64,000 nt of DNA from Aquimarina sp. Aq78 (GCF_900299525.1 NZ_OMKA01000029.1:546986-610985), one strand, 5' to 3'. Shown: positions 44,636-55,502, counted from the first letter of the stretch. Program-made: numbers and translations. The notes: generated from the sequence alone by a model not told the origin.

Positions 44636-45916
44636 ATGGTACAAGATATTCAGGACAATGAGATAAAAAACCTTATCACAGAAGAAACAGAACGTCAAGA
44701 ACATGGAATAGAACTAATTGCCTCAGAAAACTTTACATCTAAGCAGGTTATGGCGGCCATGGGTTCTTCTCTAACCAATAAATATGCAGAAGGGCTTCCT
44801 GGAAAAAGATATTATGGTGGTTGTGAAGTAGTCGATAAGGTAGAAACACTTGCTATAGATAGAGCTGCAAAACTCTTTGGAGCAGAATGGGTAAATGTAC
44901 AACCGCACTCTGGAGCACAAGCAAACGCAGCTGTAATGCTAGGCTGTCTTAATCCAGGTGATAAAATACTAGGTTTTGACCTATCACACGGAGGCCACCT
45001 TACTCATGGATCACCGGTTAACTTTTCCGGTAAACTTTATCAACCAAGTTTCTATGGAGTAGAACAAGAAACAGGTCTTATCAATTGGGATACCGTTGCA
45101 GAAACAGCAGAAAGAGAAAAGCCTAAATTAATTGTTTGCGGAGCATCTGCCTATAGTCGTGATTGGGATTATGAAAGATTAAGAGCTATAGCAGATCAGA
45201 CAGGAGCTTTATTATTAGCAGATATCTCTCATCCGGCAGGATTAATTGCTAAAGGTCTATTAAATGATCCTATAAAACATTGTGATATTGTAACTACCAC
45301 AACACACAAAACATTGAGAGGCCCAAGAGGAGGAATGATTATGATGGGGCAAGATTTTGAAAATCCATGGGGCCATGCTACCAAAAAAGGAGTAATCAAA
45401 ATGATGTCTAATGTTTTAGATATGGCTGTTTTCCCTGGAACTCAAGGAGGACCATTAGAGCACGTAATCGCAGCAAAGGCAGTTGCATTTGGCGAAGCAC
45501 TTACAGATGACTATAAAGTATATGTAGAACAAGTAGCAAAAAATGCCAAAGCAATGTGTGCTGCCTTAATAGAAAGAGGGTATGATATTATCTCTAACGG
45601 AACCGATAACCATATGGCTCTTATTGATCTGCGATCAAAAGACATCACAGGAAAATTAGCAGAAAACACATTGATAAAAGCAGATATTACAATTAACAAA
45701 AACATGGTTCCCTTTGATGATAAATCACCATTTGTAACGTCTGGTATGCGATTAGGAACATCTGCCATTACTACAAGAGGAATGAAAGAAAATGATATGT
45801 ATACCATGGTTGGTTTTATAGATGAAGTATTATCAAACCATAATAATGATTCTAAGATTTCATCTATCAAAACAGAAGTAAATAACTGGATGAAAAAATT
45901 TCCTTTGTATAAATAA
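44636..45916 (+). CDS. glyA: Serine hydroxymethyltransferase
   Basis: A 426-residue PLP enzyme converting serine and THF to glycine and 5,10-methylene-THF. Seen: [55 protein letters not shown], the PLP lysine in [14 protein letters not shown], and the C-terminal [14 protein letters not shown]. Length matches bacterial GlyA. It is the first gene of a cluster with gcvP, gcvT and gcvH, so it links serine/glycine interconversion with glycine cleavage. No glycine riboswitch is visible upstream. Confidence 0.98.
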   Translation: MVQDIQDNEIKNLITEETERQEHGIELIASENFTSKQVMAAMGSSLTNKYAEGLPGKRYYGGCEVVDKVETLAIDRAAKLFGAEWVNVQPHSGAQANAAVMLGCLNPGDKILGFDLSHGGHLTHGSPVNFSGKLYQPSFYGVEQETGLINWDTVAETAEREKPKLIVCGASAYSRDWDYERLRAIADQTGALLLADISHPAGLIAKGLLNDPIKHCDIVTTTTHKTLRGPRGGMIMMGQDFENPWGHATKKGVIKMMSNVLDMAVFPGTQGGPLEHVIAAKAVAFGEALTDDYKVYVEQVAKNAKAMCAALIERGYDIISNGTDNHMALIDLRSKDITGKLAENTLIKADITINKNMVPFDDKSPFVTSGMRLGTSAITTRGMKENDMYTMVGFIDEVLSNHNNDSKISSIKTEVNNWMKKFPLYK

Positions 45917-45941
45917 AAACAATCTAGCGGATAGTTATATT

Positions 45942-48845
45942 ATGAAAGATCTAAGTACACTTAAACAAGAATTCCTACCAAGGCATATAGGCCCAGGTAA
46001 AAAGGAAATTGGTCAAATGCTAAACGTGATTGGTGTTTCATCATTAACACAGTTAATTGATGAAACGGTTCCAAAAAACATTCGTTCTACAAAACCATTA
46101 GCATTACCAGCAGCTCAAACAGAATTGGAGTTCCTTACCAACTTCAAATCTATGATGGAAAACAATAAAGTATTCCGTTCATTTATAGGAATGGGATATC
46201 ACGACTGTATTGTACCGCCAGTTATTCAGCGAAATATTCTTGAGAATCCAGCTTGGTATACTGCTTACACACCGTATCAGGCAGAGATAGCACAAGGTAG
46301 ATTAGAAGCCTTGATCAATTATCAAACCATGATTACAGATCTTACAGGAATGGAACTAGCTAATGCTTCTCTTTTGGATGAAGCTACGGCTGCAGCAGAA
46401 GCCATGACACTTCTATATCGTGTAAAAAGCAGAGCAAAAAAACAAGCCAGTACATTTTTCATTGATAAAAAAACATTTCCGCATACCATAGAGCTTATCA
46501 TAGGTCGTGCAGAACCTATCGGTATTAATGTAATTGTTGGAGATATCGCTGAACTTGATATCTCAAATCCAGATCTTTTCGGACTTCTTATCCAATATCC
46601 GGATAGTGATGGCGCAATTACAGATCCAGCATCTTATATTACTGAAGCACAAAAGCATGAAGTAAAAATTGCAGTAGCATCAGATCTAATGGCATTAACA
46701 CATATTACTGCACCAGGCGAAATGGGAGTAGATGTAGTTGTAGGTACTTCACAAAGATTTGGAGTACCCCTAGGATATGGAGGGCCACATGCTGCATATT
46801 TTGCTACAAAAGAAGTATATAAACGTCATATTCCTGGTAGAATTATTGGAGTAACAGAAGATAGCCATGGTCGTCCTGCATATCGAATGGCACTACAAAC
46901 CAGAGAGCAACACATTAAACGAGAAAAAGCTACCTCAAATATCTGTACCGCACAGGTATTACTTGCTGTAATGGCTGGTATGTATGCTGTGTATCACGGG
47001 AAAGATGGACTATCTCGGATCGCCAATAAAATCCATTTATCAACAGCTAAGCTTAATCAGGAATTAGAAAAACTTGGATATACGCAAACTAACACTCATT
47101 TTTTTGACACTTTAAAGATTAAAGTTGAGGACAAAGAAAGTATCAAAAAATTAGCGCTGGATAAAGAAATTAATTTCAGATATTTTGATGATAATCATAT
47201 AGGAATATCACTACATGAGAAGACAACATTAGCAGATCTACAAGACATCACCGAAATCTTTGCTACTGCAAAGGGTAAAGCTGTAAAAATAACAGATTGG
47301 AAAATTGACACAACAGCAATCCCTGCTTCTTTAAAAAGAAAATCTTCTTATTTAGAACACCCTGTATTTAATTCTTATCAGGCAGAGCATGAAATGCTTA
47401 GATATCTAAAAAGATTAGAAAATAAAGATCTCTCATTAGTACATTCTATGATTGCCTTAGGTTCATGCACCATGAAACTTAATGCAACTACAGAGATGAT
47501 GCCTTTATCGTGGGGTGAATTAGCTAATATTCATCCTTTTGTACCAACAAATCAAGCAAAAGGATATCATCAAATGTTTGAACATTTGGCCTCTTGGTTA
47601 GCAGAAATCACTGGTTTATATACCACCTCTCTACAACCAAATAGTGGAGCTCAGGGAGAACTCGCTGGTTTAATGGTTATAAAAGCATATTATGCAGATA
47701 AAAATCAAACCCACAGAAATATAACCCTTATCCCATCCTCTGCGCACGGTACCAATCCAGCAACAGCAACTATGGCGGGTCAACAAGTAGTTATTGTATC
47801 CTGTAGAGAAAATGGAGATATAGATATTGATGACTTGCGTGCTAAAGCAGAAAAGCATAAAGATAATTTAATGGCATTAATGGTTACCTACCCTTCTACT
47901 CATGGTGTTTTTGAAGAAAACATCAAAGAAGCTTGTGAGATTATTCATAATAATGGAGGGAAAGTATACCTGGATGGAGCAAATCTAAACGCTCAACTAG
48001 GGTTAACAAGCCCTGGAATTATCGGTGGAGATGTATGTCATCTTAACCTTCATAAAACCTTTTGTATCCCACACGGTGGTGGTGGACCAGGAATGGGTCC
48101 TATTGCAGTAAGTAAAGAACTTGCTCCGTTTATACCTGGTAACGCTGTGGTAAAAAACGCGGGAGGAGAAAAAGCTATCGCAGCTATCTCTGCAGCACCT
48201 TGGGGTAGTGCAAGTATTCTTTCTATCTCCTATGCATATATTGCATTAATGGGTGGCGAAGGATTAACCTCTGCGACAGAAATGGCAATTCTAAATGCTA
48301 ATTACATTAAAGAAAAACTTGTAGATCATTACCCTATCCTATTTACTGGAGAAAACGGACGTAATGCTCATGAGCTTATAATCGACTGTAGAGCATTTAA
48401 AGAAGAGGATATTACCGTAACTGATATTGCAAAAAGACTTATGGATTATGGGTTTCATGCGCCAACTGTATCATTTCCTGTTGCAGGAACGATTATGATA
48501 GAACCTACAGAAAGTGAAACCGTAGAAGAGCTCGATCGTTTTATTGATGCTATGATCAGTATCAGAAGTGAAATAGAAGAAATAACAAATGGAGTTGCCT
48601 CTAGAGATCAAAACGTCCTAAAAAATGCACCTCATACGATGGATTTTATTGCTCAGGATAATTGGGATATGCCGTATTCCCGAACCAAAGCTGCTTTTCC
48701 CTTACCTCATATAAAAAGTAATAAATTCTGGCCTAGTGTAGGTCGTGTAAATGATGCCCATGGAGACAGAAATTTAATGTGCAGTTGTCTACCTGTTTCG
48801 GCTTTTGAAGAAGATACAAAGAATACAGAAATAACTATAAACTAA
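45942..48845 (+). CDS. gcvP: Glycine dehydrogenase (decarboxylating), P-protein
   Basis: A 967-residue P-protein of the alpha2 (single-chain) type, decarboxylating glycine and passing the aminomethyl group to the lipoyl arm of GcvH. N-terminal [14 protein letters not shown]; the N-half [19 protein letters not shown] and the C-half with PLP lysine in [19 protein letters not shown]. Both halves look intact. It follows glyA by 25 bp and is 1 bp before gcvT, so the genes are clearly co-transcribed. Confidence 0.98.
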   Translation: MKDLSTLKQEFLPRHIGPGKKEIGQMLNVIGVSSLTQLIDETVPKNIRSTKPLALPAAQTELEFLTNFKSMMENNKVFRSFIGMGYHDCIVPPVIQRNILENPAWYTAYTPYQAEIAQGRLEALINYQTMITDLTGMELANASLLDEATAAAEAMTLLYRVKSRAKKQASTFFIDKKTFPHTIELIIGRAEPIGINVIVGDIAELDISNPDLFGLLIQYPDSDGAITDPASYITEAQKHEVKIAVASDLMALTHITAPGEMGVDVVVGTSQRFGVPLGYGGPHAAYFATKEVYKRHIPGRIIGVTEDSHGRPAYRMALQTREQHIKREKATSNICTAQVLLAVMAGMYAVYHGKDGLSRIANKIHLSTAKLNQELEKLGYTQTNTHFFDTLKIKVEDKESIKKLALDKEINFRYFDDNHIGISLHEKTTLADLQDITEIFATAKGKAVKITDWKIDTTAIPASLKRKSSYLEHPVFNSYQAEHEMLRYLKRLENKDLSLVHSMIALGSCTMKLNATTEMMPLSWGELANIHPFVPTNQAKGYHQMFEHLASWLAEITGLYTTSLQPNSGAQGELAGLMVIKAYYADKNQTHRNITLIPSSAHGTNPATATMAGQQVVIVSCRENGDIDIDDLRAKAEKHKDNLMALMVTYPSTHGVFEENIKEACEIIHNNGGKVYLDGANLNAQLGLTSPGIIGGDVCHLNLHKTFCIPHGGGGPGMGPIAVSKELAPFIPGNAVVKNAGGEKAIAAISAAPWGSASILSISYAYIALMGGEGLTSATEMAILNANYIKEKLVDHYPILFTGENGRNAHELIIDCRAFKEEDITVTDIAKRLMDYGFHAPTVSFPVAGTIMIEPTESETVEELDRFIDAMISIRSEIEEITNGVASRDQNVLKNAPHTMDFIAQDNWDMPYSRTKAAFPLPHIKSNKFWPSVGRVNDAHGDRNLMCSCLPVSAFEEDTKNTEITIN

Positions 48846-48846
48846 T

Positions 48847-49941
48847 ATGGAAACAGAACTAACAAGCATAGCTCTCGAAGCTAAGCACCAAGAATTGGGA
48901 GCAAAAATGGTCCCATTTGCAGGATATTTAATGCCACTTCAATATACCTCTGTAGTACAAGAACATAAAACCGTAAGAGAAGGTGTTGGTATATTTGATG
49001 TATCGCATATGGGTGAATTTATCCTTAGGGGCCCTAAAGCGTTAGATTTAATTCAGAAAATAAGTAGTAATGACGCTACCAAACTAAACATTGGAAGTGC
49101 ACAGTATTCTTGTATGCCTAATGATAAAGGCGGTGTTGTAGATGATCTTATTATCTATAAACTAGATGATCAAGAATATCTATTGGTAGTTAATGCCTCT
49201 AACATTGATAAGGATTGGAACTGGATAAAAAGTCATAATACCGATAATGTAGAAATGATTGATCGTTCTAATGAGATGTCACTTTTTGCTGTACAAGGTC
49301 CACTTGCAAGTCAAGTATTACAAAAACTTACCAAAGTAACTCTTGCTGATATCCCATACTACACTTTTGTTATGGGGGAAATTGCAGGAATACAAGATGT
49401 AATTATTTCTGCTACAGGATATACAGGTGCAGGAGGTTTTGAGCTTTACGTGCCTAATTCTGGAGCAGAACAACTTTGGGATGCAATTCTTGAAACCGGA
49501 AAAGAAGATAACATTCAACCTATCGGACTTGGAGCAAGAGATACATTACGATTAGAAATGGGATTCTGTTTGTACGGAAACGATATTGATGACACTACCT
49601 CTCCATTAGAAGCGGGGTTAGGTTGGATTACAAAATTCACTAAACCTTTTATCAATTCTGAAGCCTTACAAAAACAAAAAGCAGAAGGGATTACCAAAAG
49701 ATTAGTTGGTTTTGAAATGATAGAAAAAGGTATCCCTAGAGCTGGATATACAATATATAATGAAAATGATGAACTCATCGGAAAAGTAACTTCCGGAAGT
49801 CAATCACCTATATTAGAAAAAGGAATAGGGCTTGGCTATGTAACGGTTTCCCATGCTAAAGCAGACAGTACTATTTTTATCGAAATTCGAAATAAGCGTA
49901 TCAAAGCAGTAGTTAAAAAAACACCCTTCATAAAAAAATAA
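48847..49941 (+). CDS. gcvT: Aminomethyltransferase, glycine-cleavage T-protein
   Basis: A 364-residue THF-dependent T-protein producing methylene-THF and ammonia. Motifs: [18 protein letters not shown] at the start, [27 protein letters not shown] and the C-terminal [17 protein letters not shown]. Starts one base after the gcvP stop and ends 4 bp before gcvH. Length is typical. Confidence 0.98.
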   Translation: METELTSIALEAKHQELGAKMVPFAGYLMPLQYTSVVQEHKTVREGVGIFDVSHMGEFILRGPKALDLIQKISSNDATKLNIGSAQYSCMPNDKGGVVDDLIIYKLDDQEYLLVVNASNIDKDWNWIKSHNTDNVEMIDRSNEMSLFAVQGPLASQVLQKLTKVTLADIPYYTFVMGEIAGIQDVIISATGYTGAGGFELYVPNSGAEQLWDAILETGKEDNIQPIGLGARDTLRLEMGFCLYGNDIDDTTSPLEAGLGWITKFTKPFINSEALQKQKAEGITKRLVGFEMIEKGIPRAGYTIYNENDELIGKVTSGSQSPILEKGIGLGYVTVSHAKADSTIFIEIRNKRIKAVVKKTPFIKK

Positions 49942-49945
49942 AACT

Positions 49946-50329
49946 ATGAATATACCAGAAGAATTAAAGTATAGTAAAGATCACGAATGGATCAGAATAG
50001 AGAATAATATTGCACATATAGGTATTACCGATTTTGCACAAGGTGAGTTAGGAGATATCGTTTATGTAGAGCTCGAATCTTTGGATGAAGAACTTAATGA
50101 AGGAGAAGTAATGGGGTCCATTGAAGCGGTTAAGACTGTTTCTGATATTTTTATGCCCATTTCAGGTACTGTTATCGAAGTTAATGAAGAACTGGAGTCA
50201 AATCCAGAAATGGTAAATTCTGATCCTTATACCAATGGTTGGCTTGCTAAAATAGAGATCTCTAATCCAGACGAAATTGATGCCTTATTAAATGCTGATG
50301 GATATAAAAAATTGATAGGCGCAGAATAA
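49946..50329 (+). CDS. gcvH: Glycine-cleavage H-protein
   Basis: A 127-residue lipoyl-carrier protein. GSIEAVKTVSDI holds the lipoylated Lys63; KDHEWIRIE near the start and NSDPYTNGWLAKI near the end are standard. It shuttles the aminomethyl group between GcvP and GcvT and electrons to the dihydrolipoyl dehydrogenase, whose gene is not in the window. Confidence 0.98.
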   Translation: MNIPEELKYSKDHEWIRIENNIAHIGITDFAQGELGDIVYVELESLDEELNEGEVMGSIEAVKTVSDIFMPISGTVIEVNEELESNPEMVNSDPYTNGWLAKIEISNPDEIDALLNADGYKKLIGAE

Positions 50330-50488
50330 TAGTTTTCTATCAAAAATTTAACTGGCATGCTTTTAAACGATAAATTGATAATTATATCGAAAAATCATAT
50401 AAAAGAATACATGCTATTTTTTCCGAAAAGCAACTGTTTATTGTATCTTAGAGACTCTTTAAAAAAATTAATTTAAAAACTCATAAAA

Positions 50489-50689
50489 ATGGCAATTATT
50501 AAAGTTATTGAAGTTCTAGCGAATTCTGAAAAAAGCTGGGAAGATGCAACCAAAAATGCAGTGAAACAAGCTAGCAAATCGGTAAAAAATATTAAATCGG
50601 CATATATAGTTGATCAAAGCGTAGTGGTCAAAAATGATGACGTATCCGAATTTAGAGTGAACTTAAAAATCTCTTTTGAAGTAAAATAA
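50489..50689 (+). CDS. Dodecin family protein
   Basis: A 66-residue protein with dodecin fold signatures: KVIEVLANSEKSWEDATKNAVKQASKSVKNIKSAYIVDQ then EFRVNLKISFEV. Dodecins form hollow 12-mers that store flavins. The Trp that stacks on the flavin in characterised dodecins (in the motif R(W)FEVVE) is replaced here by Ser-Ala (IKSAYIVDQ), so flavin storage may be lost. Not part of the gcv transcript as far as can be seen (160-bp gap). Confidence 0.85.
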   Translation: MAIIKVIEVLANSEKSWEDATKNAVKQASKSVKNIKSAYIVDQSVVVKNDDVSEFRVNLKISFEVK

Positions 50690-50710
50690 TAATTTTATTT
50701 CTTCTTTATA

Positions 50711-50745
50711 AAAAGCATCCTGAATTATTCAGGATGCTTTTTATA
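50711..50745 (+). terminator. Intrinsic terminator after the dodecin gene
   Basis: AAAAGCATCCTGAA and TTCAGGATGCTTTT form a 14-bp perfect stem with a 3-nt loop and a T-run. Confidence 0.9.
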
Positions 50746-50773
50746 TTTTTATACATTACTAAAATCGACTCTG

Positions 50774-52879
50774 GTGAAATATTCATACCTCTTTATATTA
50801 TCATTATTGTTCACAACATGCACAAGTCAAAACAAATCTCCTATGGAACAACATACCTATACTAATGATCTTATTCATGAAACCAGTCCATACCTCTTGC
50901 AACATGCACACAATCCCGTGAATTGGAAACCTTGGGGAGAAGAAGCACTACAACAAGCTAAAAAAGAAAACAAGCTTATCATTGTAAGCATAGGATACGC
51001 AGCTTGTCATTGGTGTCATGTTATGGAACATGAAAGTTTTGAAGACCCAAAAGTAGCAGAAATCATGAATGCTAACTATGTAAATATTAAAGTAGATCGT
51101 GAAGAACGACCAGACATAGATCAGGTATATATGAGTGCTGTACAATTAATGACTGGTAGTGGTGGTTGGCCTCTTAATATGGTTATATTACCCGACGGAA
51201 GACCTGTTTGGGGAGGTACTTATTTTCCTAAAGGGAATTGGGTTGATGCATTAAAACAAATTTCAAACTTATATGAAAAACAACCCGATAAGTTAATAGA
51301 ATATGCCGAAAAACTGGAACAAGGAATTAAAGCTGTAGACCTCATCGAGGTAAATACTAATGCTATTAATTTTGACAAAGAATTTATAGCATCTTCTGTA
51401 AAAGAATGGAGTTCTCATTTTGACCATCAAAAAGGAGGTACAAAACGAGTTCCAAAATTTATGATGCCAAATAATTATCATTTTCTTCTTCGATATGCCT
51501 ATCAAACCAAAGACGAAACGCTATTAGATTTTGTAAAAAATACTTTGATAAAAATATCATATGGTGGGGTATATGATCATGTTGGGGGAGGATTTGCGCG
51601 ATACTCTACTGATGGGAAATGGCATGTTCCTCATTTCGAGAAAATGTTATATGATAATGCGCAATTGGTAAGTCTGTATTCTGATGCTTTTTTGATCACC
51701 AATGATCCCTGGTTTAAGGATGTGGTATATGAAACTCTGGATTTTATATCAAGAGAACTCACTAATAAAGAAGGTGCCTTTTATTCATCCCTGGATGCAG
51801 ATAGTAAAACTCTGGACGGAGAATTAGAAGAAGGAGCTTTTTATGTATGGACCAAAGAAGAACTAAAAAATATAGTACCAGATGATGACTATCCCCTCTT
51901 TGCTGATTATTATAATATAAATTCATACGGTTTCTGGGAAAAAGAAAACTATGTTTTAATTAGAAAGGATACTCATCAAAAGTTTTGTGATAAAAATAAT
52001 ATCGACAGCGAAGTCTTGATAAAAAAAATCTCTCAATGGAAAAAAGTTTTACTTCATGAACGTGAAAAACGGTCTCGGCCACGATTAGATGATAAAACTT
52101 TAACCTCCTGGAATGCTTTAATGTTAAAAGGTTACCTGGATGCTTATAGAGTTTTTGGAGAGAAAAAGTTTTTGGATGCTGCTATAAAAAATGCAAATTT
52201 CATCAAAACTACTCAGTTAAAAACCGATACTTCTTTATTTCATAACTACAAAAATGGTAAAAGTACCATTAATGGGTATTTAGAAGATTATGCACTAGTT
52301 ATCGAAGCCTTTATAGCCTTATACCAAAATACATTTGATCCAGAATGGCTAGAAATATCAGAGCAACTTACACAATATACTTTAAGTCACTTTTTTAATG
52401 AGAATAAAAACATATTCTATTTCACTTCTGATCAAGATCCAAAACTCATTACTCGCACTATAGAATATAGTGATAATGTAATCCCGGCATCCAATTCGAT
52501 TATGGCTAAGAACTTATTTCTACTATCTCATTATTATGATCGTTCTAATTACAAAGAAATAAGTGAACAAATGTTACATAATATTAAACCGAAAATCAAG
52601 TCTTATGCATCAGGATACTCTAATTGGTTAGACCTTATGCTTAATTTTTCTTTTGACTTTTATGAATTGGTTATTATAGGTAAAGAAGCAAAAATTAAAT
52701 TAAAAGAAGTCAGTCAAATTTATATTCCAAATAAACTAATGGCGGGGGGTACATCAGATTCTGATACAGCCTTATTAAAAAACAGATTTGTTAAAGACAA
52801 AACTTTGTTTTATTTATGCGTAAACAATTCATGTAAATATCCGGTTGAAGAATTTAAAAACATTTTACCTTTAGAGTAA
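50774..52879 (+). CDS. DUF255 thioredoxin-fold protein (SPATA20/YyaL family), lipoprotein form
   Basis: A 701-residue protein. The N-terminal thioredoxin-like DUF255 part has [32 protein letters not shown] (CxxC at Cys78 and Cys81), [14 protein letters not shown] and [15 protein letters not shown]. The rest is the (alpha/alpha)6-barrel with [13 protein letters not shown] and SSLDADSK. Unusually, the N-terminus is a lipoprotein signal (LLFTTC, Cys16), pointing to an extracytoplasmic enzyme, while many relatives are thought cytosolic. It starts with GTG at 50774. Activity is unknown for the family. Confidence 0.92.
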   Translation: MKYSYLFILSLLFTTCTSQNKSPMEQHTYTNDLIHETSPYLLQHAHNPVNWKPWGEEALQQAKKENKLIIVSIGYAACHWCHVMEHESFEDPKVAEIMNANYVNIKVDREERPDIDQVYMSAVQLMTGSGGWPLNMVILPDGRPVWGGTYFPKGNWVDALKQISNLYEKQPDKLIEYAEKLEQGIKAVDLIEVNTNAINFDKEFIASSVKEWSSHFDHQKGGTKRVPKFMMPNNYHFLLRYAYQTKDETLLDFVKNTLIKISYGGVYDHVGGGFARYSTDGKWHVPHFEKMLYDNAQLVSLYSDAFLITNDPWFKDVVYETLDFISRELTNKEGAFYSSLDADSKTLDGELEEGAFYVWTKEELKNIVPDDDYPLFADYYNINSYGFWEKENYVLIRKDTHQKFCDKNNIDSEVLIKKISQWKKVLLHEREKRSRPRLDDKTLTSWNALMLKGYLDAYRVFGEKKFLDAAIKNANFIKTTQLKTDTSLFHNYKNGKSTINGYLEDYALVIEAFIALYQNTFDPEWLEISEQLTQYTLSHFFNENKNIFYFTSDQDPKLITRTIEYSDNVIPASNSIMAKNLFLLSHYYDRSNYKEISEQMLHNIKPKIKSYASGYSNWLDLMLNFSFDFYELVIIGKEAKIKLKEVSQIYIPNKLMAGGTSDSDTALLKNRFVKDKTLFYLCVNNSCKYPVEEFKNILPLE

Positions 52880-53007
52880 ATACCTTTGAGAAAAGCTCAT
52901 AAGGGATTCAACTGAAATCAATATTGAATTTTAAATTAAATTGGCGTGGTTTTTGAACCAAATTTATCTAAAACAGTATTTTAACACTAATCCAAAATTC
53001 ACTTATT

Positions 53008-53715
53008 ATGAAAAAAATGATCTTATTTTTTATAGCTTCCATGTTTGTATTTGCCGTTAATGCTCAAATAGGAACTGCTCATGCAGATTTTTTAACTCCT
53101 TTATTTCAAACACACAATAATGTTAAAGACTTTAAAAAATCAAATGATATTCATAGTAAAACAAAAGGATCTCCATATGAAAACGAAAAGTTTGAATTAG
53201 GAGAAATTGTACATACGAATTCTAAACAAAAAATTCAAAAATTATTTTTACGATATAATGTATTTGACGATCAAATAGAAGTAAGTAAAACCTCAGAAGT
53301 TACCGAATTACATGGTCTTCTTAAGAGTGAACATATATATGCTCGTATTAATAATAAAGAATATCATTACAAGAAGTACAAAGATTTAAACGACCAAACA
53401 AAGAAGGGGTATTTAGTCAAACTAAGAGGTAATGCTAAAATTAGTTTATACAAATTACTTGTAAAAAAATATACCAAAGCCAAAATTGCAAATACTTCAT
53501 ACCATAAAAATACTCCTGCAAAGTTTACAGATCAACAGACCTATTATATAGAAATAAACGAAAAACTATTCCCTGTTAGTTCAAGTAAAAAGAAAACGGT
53601 AAGTATCTTTCCTGAAAATCAAAAAGAAGTAAAAGATTTTATTGGTAAAGAAAAATTAAGTTTAAAGAAAGAAAAAGATTTGGCTAAATTAATAAATTTC
53701 TATAGCACATTATAA
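53008..53715 (+). CDS. Secreted protein of unknown function, 235 aa, paralog 1
   Basis: Signal peptide ending FAVNAQ, then a basic, Lys-rich beta/alpha sequence. It resembles the protein at 54045-54752 in layout and several blocks: LFLRYNVFDDQIEV vs LKYNIYSDALEY, IYARINNKEYHYKKY vs IHARIDGDYFYYCEF, YYIEINEKLF vs YYLEESGVIM and the closing KLSLKKEKDLAKLINFYSTL vs RIRLRKEEDLIRLVARYNAL. No known domain. Periplasmic or secreted. Confidence 0.8.
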   Translation: MKKMILFFIASMFVFAVNAQIGTAHADFLTPLFQTHNNVKDFKKSNDIHSKTKGSPYENEKFELGEIVHTNSKQKIQKLFLRYNVFDDQIEVSKTSEVTELHGLLKSEHIYARINNKEYHYKKYKDLNDQTKKGYLVKLRGNAKISLYKLLVKKYTKAKIANTSYHKNTPAKFTDQQTYYIEINEKLFPVSSSKKKTVSIFPENQKEVKDFIGKEKLSLKKEKDLAKLINFYSTL

Positions 53716-54044
53716 AACCTTTTTTCAATAATGTGTTCATAAAATGCTCAATCATTTTTTCATTTTGAGTCACTCAATAAATGTTAAAAAAGTGTATTTC
53801 ACAGGTTTTTTAAACACATTAAACCATAGACAAACAGCAAGTTAGTAGTCTAAATCTTACAATTTTTACGGTTTTACCGTAAAAATTGTATGTGAATTAT
53901 TTGTTAAAATTGCAATTTTACTCCTAATAATTTAACGCTTCATGTGTTTGAATTATGAAATTCGTAAAAATTTGATCAAAAAAGCATAATATTTGTATTT
54001 AAAGTGTTATTTCTTTAAGTTTATCATACCTAAATCGAAAAACT
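53716..54044. other. 329-bp intergenic region with a large palindrome
   Basis: No gene visible. Contains the 31-bp palindromic structure at 53859-53889 and AT-rich sequence; the -7 region of the downstream gene is not identified with confidence. Confidence 0.65.
53859..53889. promoter_or_regulatory. Palindrome with TTACGGTTTTACCGTAAAA core, candidate operator
   Basis: ACAATTTTTACGGT (53859-53872) and ACCGTAAAAATTGT (53876-53889) form a perfect 14-bp stem over TTT. The core at 53866-53884 matches the site at 18096-18114 at 17 of 19 positions and lies 160 bp before the next secreted-protein gene, like the other copy. It could also act as a terminator for the gene at 53008, though a T-run is not separate from the stem. 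Confidence 0.5.
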
Positions 54045-54752
54045 ATGAGAAGAATATTACTTTTTTTATGCTTAACAGCATCGTCGGCATTATTTGCTCA
54101 ATTACCCCGAAATTTACTTACACCTACTACCAGAGTTTCTTTATATGATGAATATGATGGTAGTATTTATATGAAGAGTCGTTATAAAGAATCTAGTGTT
54201 ATTGATGAAAAATCAGGAACTTTTGATGCTAAACTTAAATATAACATCTATTCTGATGCTCTTGAATATAATTCGCAATCCAAATTATACGAAGTGGTTA
54301 AAAGCCCAACTATTCATGCTCGAATTGATGGTGATTATTTTTATTACTGTGAATTCAAAAATCAACGAGGAAGCAATAGAGATGGCTACTATGTATTAGT
54401 AGAATTAACCGATAAATATCGTATTTATAAAAAATTTACACTCAAGGTAAAAGATCCCGAAAAAACAGGCCCGATAATCAGTGGTCCTTCTGATCCAGGT
54501 ACACTTAGAATGCTTACCTCCTATTATCTAGAAGAATCGGGTGTTATCATGGAATTACCTATGAACAAAAAAGAAATGCTTGCAGCATTTAATGATAAAG
54601 AAAACGAATTAAAAACTTATTTAAAAAAGGAAAGAATTCGTTTGAGAAAAGAAGAAGATTTAATTCGACTTGTTGCTAGATATAATGCTCTAAAAAGCTC
54701 TGATTCTAGCCCGTCACAAAGTCTTTTAAGTAATACGGGTCGAGGTAACTAA
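54045..54752 (+). CDS. Secreted protein of unknown function, 235 aa, paralog 2
   Basis: Signal peptide ending SALFAQ. Same general layout as the protein at 53008-53715 with matching blocks but clear divergence, and a longer C-terminal tail (SSDSSPSQSLLSNTGRGN) that overlaps the convergent tsaB gene by 47 bp. The tail is low-complexity and absent from paralog 1, so it may have been added by loss of an earlier stop. Function unknown. Confidence 0.8.
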   Translation: MRRILLFLCLTASSALFAQLPRNLLTPTTRVSLYDEYDGSIYMKSRYKESSVIDEKSGTFDAKLKYNIYSDALEYNSQSKLYEVVKSPTIHARIDGDYFYYCEFKNQRGSNRDGYYVLVELTDKYRIYKKFTLKVKDPEKTGPIISGPSDPGTLRMLTSYYLEESGVIMELPMNKKEMLAAFNDKENELKTYLKKERIRLRKEEDLIRLVARYNALKSSDSSPSQSLLSNTGRGN

Positions 54753-55368
54753 CATCTTCAAAATCTTTTTTCAAAAATTTAGGATAACTTAACATTGCCA
54801 TCTCATTTGCAGATGGCAATTTGTTTTGTATAAATACAGCATTAGCATCGCTACAAATAGCTGAAAATTTTTCTACACCGTTTCCTATGAAATATACTTT
54901 TTTCTCCTGCAAATATGTTTCAAAAGAAGTACCAATAAGAATCTCTGCCTCTGTCTTTCTTATTTCTTCATAAGTATTAGTAAATACAGCAGAATACACC
55001 TCCATTCTTCGAGCATCAAGCATAGGGACAATGTAGCTATCATTTTCCTGTGATACTTGTAGTGCTAATGAGTGAAGAGTAGAAACAGATAGTAATGGTA
55101 TATCTAATGCATAACATAAACCTTTTGCTGCAGACACTCCTATTCTTAATCCCGTATATGACCCAGGACCCTTGCTAACCGAAACCGCAGAAAGATCCTT
55201 TGGGGTCAACCCAGCTTCTTTGATAACTTTATCTATAAAATTATGCAACCGTTCTGCATGAGAATATGTACTATCATAATCCTCTATTAATCCAATCACC
55301 TCTTCGCCATTAGCTAAAGCTACAGAACAATTGGTTGTTGAAGTTTCTATGCAAAGGATATAGGCCAT
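54706..55368 (-). CDS. tsaB: TsaB, tRNA threonylcarbamoyladenosine biosynthesis protein
   Basis: A 220-residue ASKHA-fold protein, the TsaB partner of TsaD needed for t6A at position 37 of ANN-decoding tRNAs. Motifs: ILCIETSTTNCSVAL at the start and VSVSKGPGSYTGLRIGVSAAKGL, plus LDARRMEVYSA. It ends SYLDPYYLKDF. The minus-strand -7 element TATCTTTG (plus 55385-55392) is 17 bp upstream. Its last 15 or so codons overlap the 3' end of the convergent 235-residue protein gene. Confidence 0.95.
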   Translation of the reverse strand: MAYILCIETSTTNCSVALANGEEVIGLIEDYDSTYSHAERLHNFIDKVIKEAGLTPKDLSAVSVSKGPGSYTGLRIGVSAAKGLCYALDIPLLSVSTLHSLALQVSQENDSYIVPMLDARRMEVYSAVFTNTYEEIRKTEAEILIGTSFETYLQEKKVYFIGNGVEKFSAICSDANAVFIQNKLPSANEMAMLSYPKFLKKDFEDVSYLDPYYLKDFVTG

Positions 55369-55384
55369 TTATCAAAAATTTAGG

Positions 55385-55392
55385 CAAAGATA
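55385..55392 (-). promoter_or_regulatory. Putative -7 element TATCTTTG of tsaB
   Basis: Minus-strand TATCTTTG fits TAnnTTTG. Just upstream of it (minus strand) lie two copies of the palindromic decamer TCTAATTAGA. Confidence 0.45.
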
Positions 55393-55393
55393 A

Positions 55394-55426
55394 TCTAATT
55401 AGACAAAATTGTTTATCTAATTAGAT
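55394..55426. repeat. Two copies of palindromic decamer TCTAATTAGA upstream of tsaB
   Basis: TCTAATTAGA occurs at about 55394-55403 and 55416-55425, separated by 12 bp (CAAAATTGTTTA). Each copy is itself a perfect palindrome, so together they can form a hairpin or a dimeric protein site. It sits between the end of the efflux operon and the tsaB promoter. Confidence 0.45.
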
Positions 55427-55502
55427 GTGTCCTTTACTAAATATTATACTGAAGTTTTAACTGATAGATATTTTGATTAATACCTAACTTTTGATCGTAT
55501 TT

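Noticed and set aside
45511-45870. 119-residue minus-strand frame in glyA
   Set aside because: Antisense of a well-conserved enzyme, with no start context or domain.
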